This document shows, one piece after another, positions 34,794 through 44,410 of a DNA stretch of 64,000 nucleotides. Source of the stretch: Perkinsus olseni (Eukaryota; Perkinsozoa; Perkinsida; Perkinsidae). The DNA lies in the NCBI GenBank assembly GCA_013115135.1, contig JABANP010000005.1:248001-312000 (forward strand), in the 5' to 3' direction. Each line of letters begins with the position of its first letter. Within the stretch, counting starts at the first letter, position 1. The notes below the pieces were generated by a model, which was given only the letters and a program-made list of their open reading frames with translations, was not told the DNA's origin and did not search any database. A program made the position numbers and the translations under genes.

Positions 34794-35495
34794 TTACTCT
34801 TCTGTAGTAGGTGCAGCTTCACCGAGCCAGCTAGATTCAGTGCACAAAGCCTTTAAACGGCTCGGATTATCAGCTGTCACTTGGAACTTAGCCCAGACAG
34901 TTTTGCACGGAACATCTTCACCCTGCAGGTCCTTAGCCAAATCATCGGCGATCTCCTTATTGGAGCCACTGAAGAAGTATGAGCATGCAAAGGCAAACCG
35001 TTGAACCCGCGCTGGCAATCGGGCTCGGCCAATTTTCGGGACTTACGTCTTATCGCCGCACTTCTCGCCGACTAGCTTGACTTTCCACTCCGTTTCTCCA
35101 GTCTTCAGTGTACGTTGCACAGCGAGCTTGTACTTGCCATCAGTGGAAGCCGCGCGGCAGATCTTGAACTTACCACCGTCTTTCACTTCAGCAGGTGCCT
35201 GTCAAATAATACAATAAGCTGAATGTTAGTGGGTTCACACCAGGCCCCGAGTTCATCTTTTTCTGTACTCACCGTTTGTTTGTACGCTTGCACAGCTGTC
35301 TCAGCTACCGCAGTAGTGTCTGTCGAGTTCGTCCGGGCAGCACCGCGAGTCGAGGATTCCTTCGATCCGCATCCTTGAATTCTAACAGACAACAGAGATG
35401 TACTAGAGTAGCCATTAGCAGAACGCTTACTCGATCGATCCGATGAAAACGACCAGGATGCAGAAGATGAGGTTGATATAGGCGGCGATGTCCAT
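34794..35495 (-). CDS. Four-cysteine secreted family, copy E
   Basis: Exon 1 from ATG 35495 encodes MDIAAYINLIFCILVVFIGS and ends with a GTAAGC donor in phase 2. Exon 2 gives the junction IEIQGCGSKESS, then a Thr/Ala-rich linker (AARTNSTDTTAVAETAVQAY). Exon 3 has GGKFKICRAASTDGKYKLAV, GETEWKVKLV and EKCGDKT. Exon 4 has LAKDLQGEDVPCKTVWAKFQ and RLKALCTES, ending TTEE at 34794. All four conserved cysteines are present after the lipobox-like IQGC. The first helix is longer and more hydrophobic than in the sister copies. It would be secreted or membrane-anchored; molecular function is unknown. Confidence 0.7.
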
Positions 35496-35576
35496 GAGGG
35501 GCCTGTACTGGCGTTACGAGCGACAAAGCTACAACGGTCCTCTGAAGTGGGCGCGCTAAAACATGGTATACATATC

Positions 35577-35648
35577 GGCTGTGTGGTCTAGTGGTATGAT
35601 TCTCGCTTAGGGTGCGAGAGGTCCCGAGTTCAATTCTCGGCACAGCCC
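35577..35648 (+). tRNA. tRNA-Pro (AGG anticodon)
   Basis: A 72-nt cloverleaf with seven-pair acceptor stem (GGCTGTG with CACAGCC), D arm containing TCTAGTGGTA, anticodon stem CTCGC/GCGAG around loop TTAGGGT, and T arm with GTTCAATTC. Loop positions 34-36 are AGG, reading CCU proline codons. No intron. It sits between two secreted-protein paralogues on the opposite strand. Confidence 0.95.
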
Positions 35649-35801
35649 ATATATAGTTGAACTCGACAGACTACATTGTCAACTTTTCCGCACCAAAGGG
35701 TGCCGGAACATATGTAAGCGTGGGGGCACCAATAGGTATTCCCTCCCGACACTGAAGCGCCATTGTATATGTAGGTGTTGAGAAAGCCACCACAGAGGTC
35801 G

Positions 35802-36531
35802 CTAACTGCCGAACACAGCTTGACATAGCGCTTCCACTGGAGGGACGTGCTTCCGGGCAACCATCACGCGGGTAGTAACGCCCAAAGCCTCCCAAACAGC
35901 GACACAGTGCTTCTCGCCCTGGACTTTGCCAAGTTTGTCACCAGTCAGGTCAGCCTCGAGGTTTCTAAGAGACACAAGGGCCATGAGTCGAAAACTATCA
36001 CTGCCCAGAACGGCGTGGACGGTAGCGCAACTCAGGTATTTACTCTCGATCGCCACATCTGCCGGACAGCTTAGCCGTCCACTTCTCGGACCCTTCTTTC
36101 CGCCGCTCTAGTTTGAGGTTGTACTCCTTGAGAGTCACTGTGTCATTGTATCTCGCCGTGCAGACCTGCCTGTGCGTAGTCTTTCCAGGATGCTGAAGAC
36201 AAAAACGTATGCATGCTTGGCGATAGGAAGTTTCATAGGAGAGCGATAGGTAATGCTTACGTAGACAGACCAAGTTTTCTGATGCCTGTAGCTCTCGGTG
36301 CTGGAGTTGCTCCTGTGGTGTAATCCAGCTGCCCGAATGTTCCCAGACGGGGTATTTGTTTCAGAGGCGCTGGCCTCGGGTTTGCTGCCACAGCCCTGCA
36401 GCCTGAGAGGCGATACGTTAACACGTCGTGCAGTTTATGGAACCCGTAGCGGCTGGCTCCAGAGATACGTACATTGCTATGCCCAAGAGGGCGAAGAAAG
36501 TAGCCAGTTGGCGTAGGAGACTGACTGTCAT
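35802..36531 (-). CDS. Four-cysteine secreted family, copy D, lipobox LQGC
   Basis: Exon 1 from ATG 36531 encodes MTVSLLRQLATFFALLGIA and ends in phase 2 at a GTACGT donor. The join gives AMLQGCGSKPEAS, a hydrophobic signal directly followed by LQGC. Exon 2 continues as a Ser/Thr/Asn linker. Exon 3 carries RQVCTARYNDTVTLKEYNLK, SEKWTAKLSG and RCGDRE. Exon 4 carries GEKHCVAVWEALGVTTRVMV and VEALCQAVFGS, ending at 35802. It has four domain cysteines plus the lipobox one. Exon 4 is close in sequence to that of copy F (VWEALGVTT in both), so these two copies may be nearest relatives. Confidence 0.72.
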
Positions 36532-36697
36532 AGAAGCGAGGGGCTTGGAAAAATAACTGATACCGAGGAATGTAGCCGAGTAGAAGCAGTGTACTAGAGC
36601 AGGGAAGAAGATAACGCAAGAGCTGGTGAGGAGTCCAAGTGTCAACTGACATTTAGCATTCACATGACATGAGTGCCTCTGGGCTGATGAGCTCCTT

Positions 36698-37542
36698 TCA
36701 ACTGAAGTGGAGGGCAGCTCGGCGACGCTGACTCTTCAACATACTCCTCCTGGCCGTAGCGGGCTTCTCATCAGAAGAGCTCTCGCCAGAAGGCGCGGCT
36801 GTGGCTTCTTGAGGCTCCGTAGAGTTGGCAGCGACACCGGCGCCTTGCTGGTCTTGGCCACCGAGGACGTCATCGCAGACGGAGATGACTGCGTCCAAGC
36901 TTGACTGGCGGGTAATATGGAACACGCCCCATACGCCTTGGCAGTTCATCTCGCCCTGTAACTTGCTCGTGTAGTTTGCCCCAAGTTTCTTCTCCAATTG
37001 ACTGAGAGCAGAGCAAGATCCGACCAACTCTTTGGGCACCACGCCGGGGCGAGAACCCTATCCCTCAAATCGCTTACCCAGAGGCTCCGCAAAAGCCGCG
37101 AAGAATTGCCTTCCATTGGCTCTCGCCGCTGCCGAGCATTCGCTCTACTCGGAGCTTAAAGACACTCTCGATGGCATCGGGGTTCTCAGAGCTGGTGCCG
37201 TTGACACTGCAGATCTGGTAGCGACCACCACTTCCACGGAACAGGTTGTCAACCGACTGAATGAAAAACCACAACTAAACATCACAGCCGAGGTTGAAGT
37301 CGTCAGGTTGCGATTCCTGACCGTCGACCGTCAACTTACGAAGTTGTCATAGTCGGCGGCCTCGCTGGCAAGATCCGCGACTGCAGACTCGACTGTCTTC
37401 TTCTCTTTCGAACCGCATCCTTGCAATCTGAGGAGACATTGAGAGATCAAGGACCAGGGGAGCCGTGGGGTGCGCGTGCTTACCCGATGAGGGCGGCAAG
37501 AGAGCCAGTGGCGAGAGCGGTCTGACGGGAGAAGAACTTCAT
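36698..37542 (-). CDS. Four-cysteine secreted family, copy C, lipobox LQGC
   Basis: Exon 1 from ATG 37542 encodes MKFFSRQTALATGSLAALIG with a GTAAGC donor at 37483 in phase 2. The join gives LIGLQGCGSKEKKTVES. Exon 2 continues VADLASEAADYDNF. Exon 3 has GGRYQICSVNGTSSENPDAI, FKLRVERMLGSGESQWKAIL and GFCGASG. Exon 4 has LQGEMNCQGVWGVFHITRQS and AVISVCDDVLGG, then a longer tail than in its sisters, rich in Ala, Ser and Glu and ending in a basic stretch (MLKSQRRRAALHFS) at 36698. This is the cleanest lipoprotein-like signal in the array: basic start, short hydrophobic core, LQGC. Confidence 0.74.
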
Positions 37543-37698
37543 TTCTACGAGAAAATGAGAGAGGCTTGAAAAAACTGCGTCCAATAGGAGACACTAGAAG
37601 CATGCAGAGCAACTGAGGACCGGGTATAGCACCCTCTGCTAGGAACACAAGCCGACGTGACGACAAATCGTGACAGCAGGTCACCGAGGGGCACATGA

Positions 37699-39345
37699 CT
37701 AGGCCGAGTCTCGCTTGGCATGTCCAGCTTGCGTCCACTGCTCTTCTTGAGATATCGTTACATGTCGTTTGACGCCCGTCAAGACAAATGGGCCGCCTTT
37801 TTGCGGTTTAGAATGGAGCGAAGACTGTGCGCCATCCAAGTTGATCGAGCTGAGGTCTTTGTTCTCACAAACGGCCTTGAAATCTTCGACCCCGGAGTCG
37901 TGGGTGATGCCTATCAGCGCGAACAACTGTTCGCAGTTCATTTCATCCGCGGCCTTAGCGCCAAGCTTGGGAGCGGTGAGAGATTCTTCCTTCCTGAGTA
38001 ATACAGAGAGTCCCATAACGTTGCCACAGAGCAAGTCTCACATCATGTCTCCACACTGTGCTTTGATCAGCAGGCGGTGGGCCTTCAAGAGGTGCTGACG
38101 CCTTATGATTATCCTGAATTTCGGCTGCCCATCATCACTGTCGTAGTTAGCTTCGCATTCCTTCGGATCTTTTTGTGATGCACGCGGACTTGAGGATACC
38201 TTTTCGCTACCCTCCTCCTCTGGGGATGAGGCTTCCAAATCCGAGGTCGACTCAGACTTGTGGCTCGCCAGTGATGCGTCAACATCGTTCGCGGCCACCT
38301 CATCAGTAGGCTCCTCACCAGGACTCACTTCATCTGAACGGACGAAATTATACATCCTGCATCTGCGAGCACGTGCTCGGCGAAACGAAGACTCACCCGC
38401 TGCTTCCCTCGCCGATTTAGAATCGAGGGGCAAGTCCACGTCTCCTGATGGTTCAGTCCTTCCGGAGTTGGTCGCACCTGTCGTCGCAGGTCGTGGAAGG
38501 TTGTCTGCTTCAGGCTCGGAAGTGGTGGTCTCAACATCCGCAGCGCTGTCAGCCTGGGGCTCGACAGCCGCGACCACACGCTCCGTAGTGTTGCCAGCCT
38601 CGAGGTCGGTACCGGCAGCAAGGGACTCCGGGTGGTTGTCAGCCTCGGGCTCGACAGTCGTGGGTACAGGTTCGCCACGGTCGTCAGCCTCGGCCTCGGT
38701 AGTCGTGGCCCCAGGTTCTCTGAGGTTGTCAGCCTCGGGCTCGGCAGTAGCAGCCAGGGCCTCGACAAAGTCCTCGACTTCGTCTTCCGGGGCTGTGGTC
38801 GCGGAATCCAAGTTAGAGGCATCAGATTCTTGATCGGCGTCAGCATCAGTGTCCATCTCGCTGCTGATCGTGTCGTTCAGTAGAGCTTCATCTGAACAGG
38901 AAAAATGAATGAATTAAGCAAGCCTGAGACTTGCAGTCTCACCTTTCTCTCCTGAGAGAAGGTCACCAGAGGCATCGCGGTCCCCTAGTGTATTATTCAG
39001 CTCAGAGTCTGTCGCAGTAGGTTTCACCATCTCCGCAATGTTTTCGGTATCAGGCTCGGGAGTAGTCCCGGTTTCCGTGAGCATGAGGTCCGCGATATCC
39101 TCAGATTCGGAGTCCGGCGTGGCGGTGACGGGCTTTGGTGTGGTGATGACGGGCTTCGGCGTGGTGGTCGCAGGCTTGTGCTTGGGGGCCACTGGCTTCG
39201 GGGAGTGTCTATGTCTCTTTCTCCTATTGCAGCCTTTCATTCTGAGAGCAGAGAGGAATACTATCGACGATTCAAGAAGAACTGCTTACCCGCTCAAGAA
39301 GAATGCGGCAATCGCGAGCAGGGCGTAACGAAGGGGTATGAACAT
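37699..39345 (-). CDS. Four-cysteine secreted family, copy B, with large acidic repeat insertion
   Basis: Exon 1 (39345-39290) encodes MFIPLRYALLAIAAFFLS, phase 2. Exon 2 (39241-38943) begins GMKGCNRRKRHRH and is rich in Lys/Thr/Pro (TTPKPVITTPKPVTATP). Exon 3 (38891-38042) is long and acidic, with about five imperfect repeats around EPEADN with Thr/Ala spacers. It ends with the family block ECEANYDSDDGQPKFRIIIR and IKAQCGD. A 48-nt intron (GTGAGA to CTCAG) then joins to exon 4 (37993-37699): AADEMNCEQLFALIGITHDS and FKAVCENK. So this is a family member about three times the usual length. Its lipobox position reads MKGC, weaker than in the other copies. The repeats suggest a flexible surface-exposed stalk. 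Confidence 0.68.
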
Positions 39346-39617
39346 CGGCGAGGATGTGTAAGGGGCTTGAAAGAAAAAACTACACAGCATGATATACGAT
39401 CAGCCTCGAGGGCTCAGGCTCGGCGCCGGAGCAGTGAGACTGCAGTGCAGGCTCCAGCGAGAGAAGAGTGAATCACGTCCATGATGACTCGAGGGACTCG
39501 AAGCTGGAGTAACGATGTGCCTCTAAGGATTGACAACACGAACCAATGAGAAGCACAGTAACAGGGCCGCGGACCGAGGCATGTGCAACACTGTACAGAG
39601 GTCCTTTACCCACAATA

Positions 39618-40220
39618 TCAAACAGGGACGCCCAGAGCCTCTCGGCACATAGACCGCAGGCTGATGGCGTTGGCGGAGGAGGTGGTGCCGAATGCCGCCC
39701 AAATGTCGTTGCAGGTCATTCTAGCATCCAGAAGCTTCTCCTTCACATGCTCGGGGAGATCGGCATCGGTCTTCTTTATTGCTCTGAAGGGAACCAGTGG
39801 CGGCAATGACTGGCTAGTGAACCAAGGGTTCCCTCACTTATGAGAGTTGCCGCAGTCTGCTGTTATGGTGTTGCTCCAGGAACCATCGGAGGTCCTCACT
39901 CTGTGCACTTTGAGTGAGTAGGGCCGATGTGATTGGTAACAAGATTGCGAGCCATGGGAGCCCTGAAAGACAGCACATTCGCCAAGTAGATGTCAGCAGG
40001 CTCAGAAGTACTCACCGCTCTGTTGAGGAAGAGGCCACTAGCAGACGGTCCATTAGACTGCGTGCCAGAGGAAGTGGATTTAGTGGAATCCTTGCTACCG
40101 CAGCCTTGGAGCCTGAAAAGAGGAATGATGCAAGAGGCGCCATACGACCCTCCCTCAAGTCACTTCTTACGCTATGATCAACGCTGCTGCCAGGGCGGAG
40201 AGAAAGAAAGGGGCCTTCAT
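39618..40220 (-). CDS. Four-cysteine secreted family, copy A, lipobox LQGC
   Basis: Exon 1 (40220-40171) encodes MKAPFFLSALAAALIIA, ending in phase 2. The join gives IIALQGCGSKDSTKS. Exon 2 ends at a GTGAGT donor after LFLNRA. Exon 3 reads GSHGSQSCYQSHRPYSLKVH and DGSWSNTITADCGNSHK. Exon 4 reads KTDADLPEHVKEKLLDARMT, CNDIWAAFGTTSS and LRSMCREALGVPV, stop at 39618. About 145 residues, with four domain cysteines. All four exon joins keep frame, and this copy was used to define the family plan: signal, lipobox, polar linker, a two-Cys block with a Y-x-L strand and CG, and a two-Cys block with an aromatic after Cys. Confidence 0.75.
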
Positions 40221-40508
40221 GGTGTCAAATGACAAGCTAAACAGACACCGGCTCCGAGACTCGAGGCCTGACGATCTCCCAGGACATGTGCTATGGATGG
40301 GGAGCCTCCCAAGACGTTGGACAGAGAACCACCCATAGCGCTCGAATGGTCGCAGATTTCCACCAGAGTCCAGTCCTCATTTCATGACTGAGAGCATCCC
40401 CGTCGGCTATAACGGCGTCCTTGCACGCCCTACAGACCGTATGGGGCCTGTCAACGTCTGAGCTCGAACGATGGCCACCCAACTGCGCACTGAAGAGAAA
40501 GTATGTAG

Positions 40509-41251
40509 CTAAACGCCGGGCCGCCATAGGCGGACCACTGGTGTTCTCAGTGGAGCTCCAGATTCATTCCTAAGGGAACCAGAGATGTCTCTACGTGCAT
40601 AAAGACATCTAACGTCAAGGACAACACCGAAGCCTACCTCGCTGCTCACCGACGAGATGAAAAGAATGGGAGACAGCAACGAGCTCTCGAAGATTCCGTG
40701 CCGACACTCCCAACCGAGCTCGAACGCAGTCCCAGGGGCCTCCAGCATAATCCACAGTAAGTTCCGCATCTTGTGATACCAATTCTAGTGAAAGCCGCAT
40801 CCAGTGGCCTCTCTTGCGGGCCACTAACTCCGCCGCGACAACTCGACGACCGTATTGCGACCCGAAGATTAAGGGCGAGCTCCATTCACTTCGCAACTTT
40901 TCTTGCATTACGTGCACTTAGGTGCTTTTGCGACACGTCTTCTTCGCTGGGAGGAAGGCTTTGGAGGCTACCTATGAATAACTGCGGAACTCACAATCGT
41001 TTCAAGGAACCACATCCGATGCGTAGAGTGCTCCACAGTCGATTCTGAGCTGACAGATATCTCATTCGTCCCCTTTGCCCGGGGATCCCAGGCTCTTGAG
41101 CAAAAACCCGAAATCGTCCGTGGAAAATGAAAGGAAGCCGGCAGTCATCGTGGTTCGGAACACCCTCGTGGCTGTTGGCAGCAATCATGAACCGCATCTG
41201 AACGCCCGAGTGATTCTCGAGAAGATATTTGTGAGAGCAATGGGACACCAA
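40509..41251 (-). pseudogene. Possible degenerate seventh copy of the four-cysteine family
   Basis: At the upstream edge of the array the minus strand contains RIGCGSLKRL followed by a GTGAGT donor (near 41000), recalling the GCGSK exon. A later segment reads AELVARKRGHWMRLSLELVS and GPWDCVRARLGVSARNLREL, loosely like the family's last block with only one of its cysteines. No clear signal exon or full splice plan was found. It may be a decayed paralogue or an unrelated gene. Confidence 0.3.
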
Positions 41252-41343
41252 GGAAGCTAAAACAATGGGCGTCGAACATCTGACATCAGCATGTGCCGAA
41301 CTGAGCGCGATGTGGAAGCAGGGTTTGAGTTACCCAGTCATTA

Positions 41344-41811
41344 ATGGACGAGAAGGCCAGCCGCCCGAGGGGACGACCGTCAACAGAAGCAGAAGACAAG
41401 CTCTTCGAGAAGTACAAGTACGTGCGCTTCGTAGAGCGGCAAAAGGTCGAGCGAAAGCTCAAAACTTGCCGCCGCCAATTGGCCGAGATCATACAGGGAA
41501 AATCTGAGGCGGACCCGCAGGAAATCCAGGAGCGGATGAATGGCTTGCTCGAGGACTTGCAGTACATCAAGTTCTACCCGCACGGCGAGAAGTACATCTC
41601 GCTGTTCCCGAAGGATGGCAAGTTGAAGCCGCGAGAGATGGCGAAGCAGAAGTCGATCCGGGAATCTATACGGAACCGACTGGAGAGCCAGAAGGAGATT
41701 GATGAACGGACGTTGGAGAAACGGGAAACTAAGGAGACTGTTGAGCACCGCGAGGAGGTGGACGACTTCTTCGCGGATGGCGATGCCAATGACGTAGTAC
41801 TTCTGGGGTGA
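41344..41811 (+). CDS. EFG1: rRNA-processing protein EFG1-like
   Basis: One frame of 155 residues. The block KYKYVRFVERQKVERKLKTC, then a basic/acidic coiled coil, then DLQYIKFYPHGEKYISLFPK match the order of motifs in the EFG1 family, nucleolar proteins needed for 18S rRNA maturation. The C-terminal half is a charged helix ending in an acidic tail (REEVDDFFADGDANDVVLLG). The start ATG at 41344 is the first in frame. The family's usual N-terminal helix is missing, so either it is short here or an upstream exon exists. No intron is needed inside the frame. Confidence 0.8.
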   Translation: MDEKASRPRGRPSTEAEDKLFEKYKYVRFVERQKVERKLKTCRRQLAEIIQGKSEADPQEIQERMNGLLEDLQYIKFYPHGEKYISLFPKDGKLKPREMAKQKSIRESIRNRLESQKEIDERTLEKRETKETVEHREEVDDFFADGDANDVVLLG

Positions 41812-42059
41812 ACACTCAGGTATCGTTCCCATTTTACAACTCGCCGTGCGTCTCAGTCGAGCTTTGAACTTGTCGAAAAAATAGACTGCGTAATCACCGG
41901 CTCGAAAGCTCACAAAAGGGAGGGACGTTGGCAACTAGTTCTTTTCTCGAAAGCCTGTATCCTGCGCATGTCCGAATTTCCTGGGGAAGGGTTTTTCGAC
42001 TGGGGTGGCTATTTGGTTCCTAGTGAAGCCGAACCCGGTAGTTGTAGTCGTTCTCCTAG
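41812..42059. other. Spacer or upstream exon region of the KG-tail gene
   Basis: Contains a possible start, MSEFPGEGFFDWGGYLVPSE, from ATG 41969. No confident splice to the next exon could be made. Confidence 0.2.
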
Positions 42060-42206
42060 GTGCCTCCGCGTCAAAGTGACCATCGACCTAGTAAAGGAAA
42101 GGGGAAGGGGAAAGGAAAAGGGAAAGGCAAGGGCAAGGGTCGAGACATAGCTCCAGCTAAGGGTAAAGGCGGCGGGAAGGGCCGCGGCAAAGGAGAGCTC
42201 CCGTGA
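42060..42206 (+). CDS. Exon encoding a (Lys-Gly)n basic tail
   Basis: After a CTAG acceptor at 42056-42059 the frame reads QSDHRPSKGKGKG, then seven or eight Lys-Gly repeats, RDIAPAKGKGGGKGRGKG and ELP before TGA. This is a strongly basic, flexible tail of the kind seen on nucleic-acid-binding proteins. The DNA is a purine-rich simple repeat, so the length may vary. Upstream exons were not resolved. Confidence 0.35.
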   Translation: MPPRQSDHRPSKGKGKGKGKGKGKGKGRDIAPAKGKGGGKGRGKGELP

Positions 42207-42461
42207 TGGCAAACGGTCTTGGCGAGCGGATGATTCGACGGAGAGTTTCAAGGTCCGGAGAACGAGCGAAAAATCCGAGGTAGTGAGGGGGGATTGCGCT
42301 CTCTCCTTCAAAGGGTATCATAGAGACGCTCGCTTCGAGTATGGGCTTGTCGTAGTACATGCACTCTCTGTTCGATCGGGCCTGATCGTCGCTGTTATGG
42401 AACGCGACGCTATGATTATACACTGGGGTTGTTTCCTGTACATCGCCGCGACGTGTGCGAA

Positions 42462-42928
42462 ATGAGCGTTGAGCCTCAGGAACCCAAGGAGGTCGTCGAG
42501 GAGGGAGGCGCGCCGGTTCAAGTGAAGTCTACAAAGCAACCGGTGAGAGGGAATCGCTTCGATTCTCTTGGACTTCCCTGAATGCATTCGGCATAGCCTC
42601 CGCCACCGCTGATGACGATGAAACTTGAGGAAGAACGCGGACCCCTCAATTTATCGAATTACTTTACCGTTGCTTTTCTCCCCTAGGAAGTCTCTTTCCT
42701 CCGCACGGCATCATAGGTTTCATCAGCCTTCGTTCACGTCTTTGACAGTGTCATGGCTGATGCAGACTGTTGCACACTTTCTGTTGTTCTCAGATCCCAG
42801 CATCCAAGCAGCTTGAAGCGCCTTCCAATCACCCATCCTGGGCAGCTAAGGCGGCTCCATCTCAACGAGGAACTCTGACCAAATTCGAAGGTGCTAGGGT
42901 GACGTTCGACGATTCGGACAGTGACTGA
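42462..42928 (+). CDS. Small acidic/basic conserved-looking protein
   Basis: Exon 1 from ATG 42462 reads MSVEPQEPKEVVEEGGAPVQ. A GTGAGA intron then joins to PPPPPLMTMKLEEERGPLNL and SNYFT. A 122-nt intron (GTTGCT to CTCAG) keeps frame into IPASKQLEAPSNHPSWAAKA and TLTKFEGARVTFDDSDSD before TGA at 42926-42928. The Pro-rich centre, Trp-Ala-Ala-Lys patch and acidic end look like a small adaptor or nuclear protein. I do not recognise the family. The second donor, GTTGCT, is unusual. Confidence 0.5.
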
Positions 42929-43074
42929 GTTTCTCCTCTTACCAACGTCAATTGAGTAGTATTGTAGTCTCCAAGGAGTCCGAAGTTGTGTTGGTGAGTT
43001 CCTCAGTGACCGGAAGGGTAGTCCCCATCTTGTTCCGGGTTTTATGGCCCCCTCGCTTTGGTTCATACTAGTTG

Positions 43075-44410
43075 ATGAGCAGCAAGCCCGTTAGCGACCT
43101 CATCCAGCTCCTCTGCAGCGACCCCAGTATCAGTATTGTGGAGTGCGTGGCTCAGCTCCCGCCCGAGCGAAGAGTCTTGAAGTTAGGGGTTGTGAGGAAA
43201 CTAGCCCTACGCTTGTCCCTGGCCCCTCACGACACTGTAGAGCAGCGCTTGCTGCTAGCGGCAGCGGCCCTCCTGGCGCTTCACAACTGCGACGCTATGA
43301 ATGAGTCTGGGATGTTGGACACTGTTGGTGGCCTGGCTCTCACGGGAGGCCTCAAAACAGATCGCCGGTCGTCAAATCTAACGGATCTCCTTACGAGGCA
43401 GCAGGGCCGTTCCTCGACCGGCGAGTCGCAGTCCTCGCGACTGGGCCAAATTCTGGAGGTTGGAGACGTCCATCTGCCCGGTGGTGGAGGGAAGGTCAAC
43501 TCCGGCAACCTCGCCTTCGCCATTCTACTAATCGCTGTACCCAAAGTGTCAGGCAAACTGTCCGAGAATTTGGTTGAAAAAATTCTGGAGCTTTGTGGGA
43601 GGCCCAAGAACGACCGACTCAGGGTTCAGGACTCACGGCGTGTCCCTGCTCAGCGGTCTCATAGGGAAGGCGGCGACGGCACCACCCGCCCGCCTAGTTC
43701 AGCCACTGATGGCTCGTCTGTCACCGAGTCTCTATACCAGTAGAGTGGAGGTATGCATGAATATACTGCGGGAGCTGCGCGAGAGCGGCGCCAGCCTCGG
43801 TGACTGTGTGAGGCCTCTGACGGAAATTGTGCTTTGCGAGAGATCCCCCTGTCCCTTGATGGTGGAGTCAGCGAGTCTCTTGGCTTGCGATGACGTCCAC
43901 TTGGCGCCCTTCCATGACGACCTTCGGAGGAGGTTCATGGACCTCTACACAGAGCACTTTAGTAGCAACGAGAATGTAGATGCTGCCCGGGCTAGTGGGC
44001 GCATGGCTTGCGCGGTGCTGGCTCGGCTGGTGGTGCGGTCGGCGGGTGACGACGTGAGCGCACTGCTTGGTGAGAGCCTGTCGGAAAGGCTCCTAGAAGT
44101 ACTGAGGCAGTTGGTGTACGTGAAGAGCGAGGCGGGACTGCTAACTCCTCGGACGGTGGTGAAAATGCACATGGAGCTTTCCTGGCTCAAAGGAGAGGAC
44201 CCCTTCGAAGGTGGCTTTGGAAGGCAGCGAAATCTCGCGGGATTCATCATTTGGTCAGATATGGTCTCCCAGATGGTCGTCGAGGATACCGAAGAAAGCT
44301 CTACAGCGAGTATGTCTCTCGACTCAGAGTCCACTGATCGTGAGACGAGTAGTCAATCGAGCGAGGACTCTTCGTCTTCACGGGACGCCGAACCCCGAGC
44401 GAAGAGGTAG
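43075..44410 (+). CDS. Hypothetical helical-repeat protein, acidic Ser-rich tail
   Basis: From ATG 43075 (MSSKPVSDLIQLLCSDPSIS) the frame is alpha-helical: VRKLALRLSLAPHDTVEQRL, LLAAAALLALHNCDAMNE. Near 43600 the frame shifts by one. A 28-nt GT-AG segment (43595-43622) can be removed to continue into FRTHGVSLLSGLIGKAATAP and VCMNILRELRESGASLGDCV. The C-terminal part has LGESLSERLLEVLRQLVYVK and a Ser/Glu-rich tail ending RAKR. About 435 residues. It resembles HEAT/ARM-type scaffolds, but no family was identified. The frame change could also be an assembly indel. Confidence 0.55.

Noticed and set aside
38258..38833. 191-residue plus-strand open frame
   Set aside because: It mirrors the acidic repeat exon of array copy B; its Ser/Val/Gly repeats are the complement of that coding repeat.
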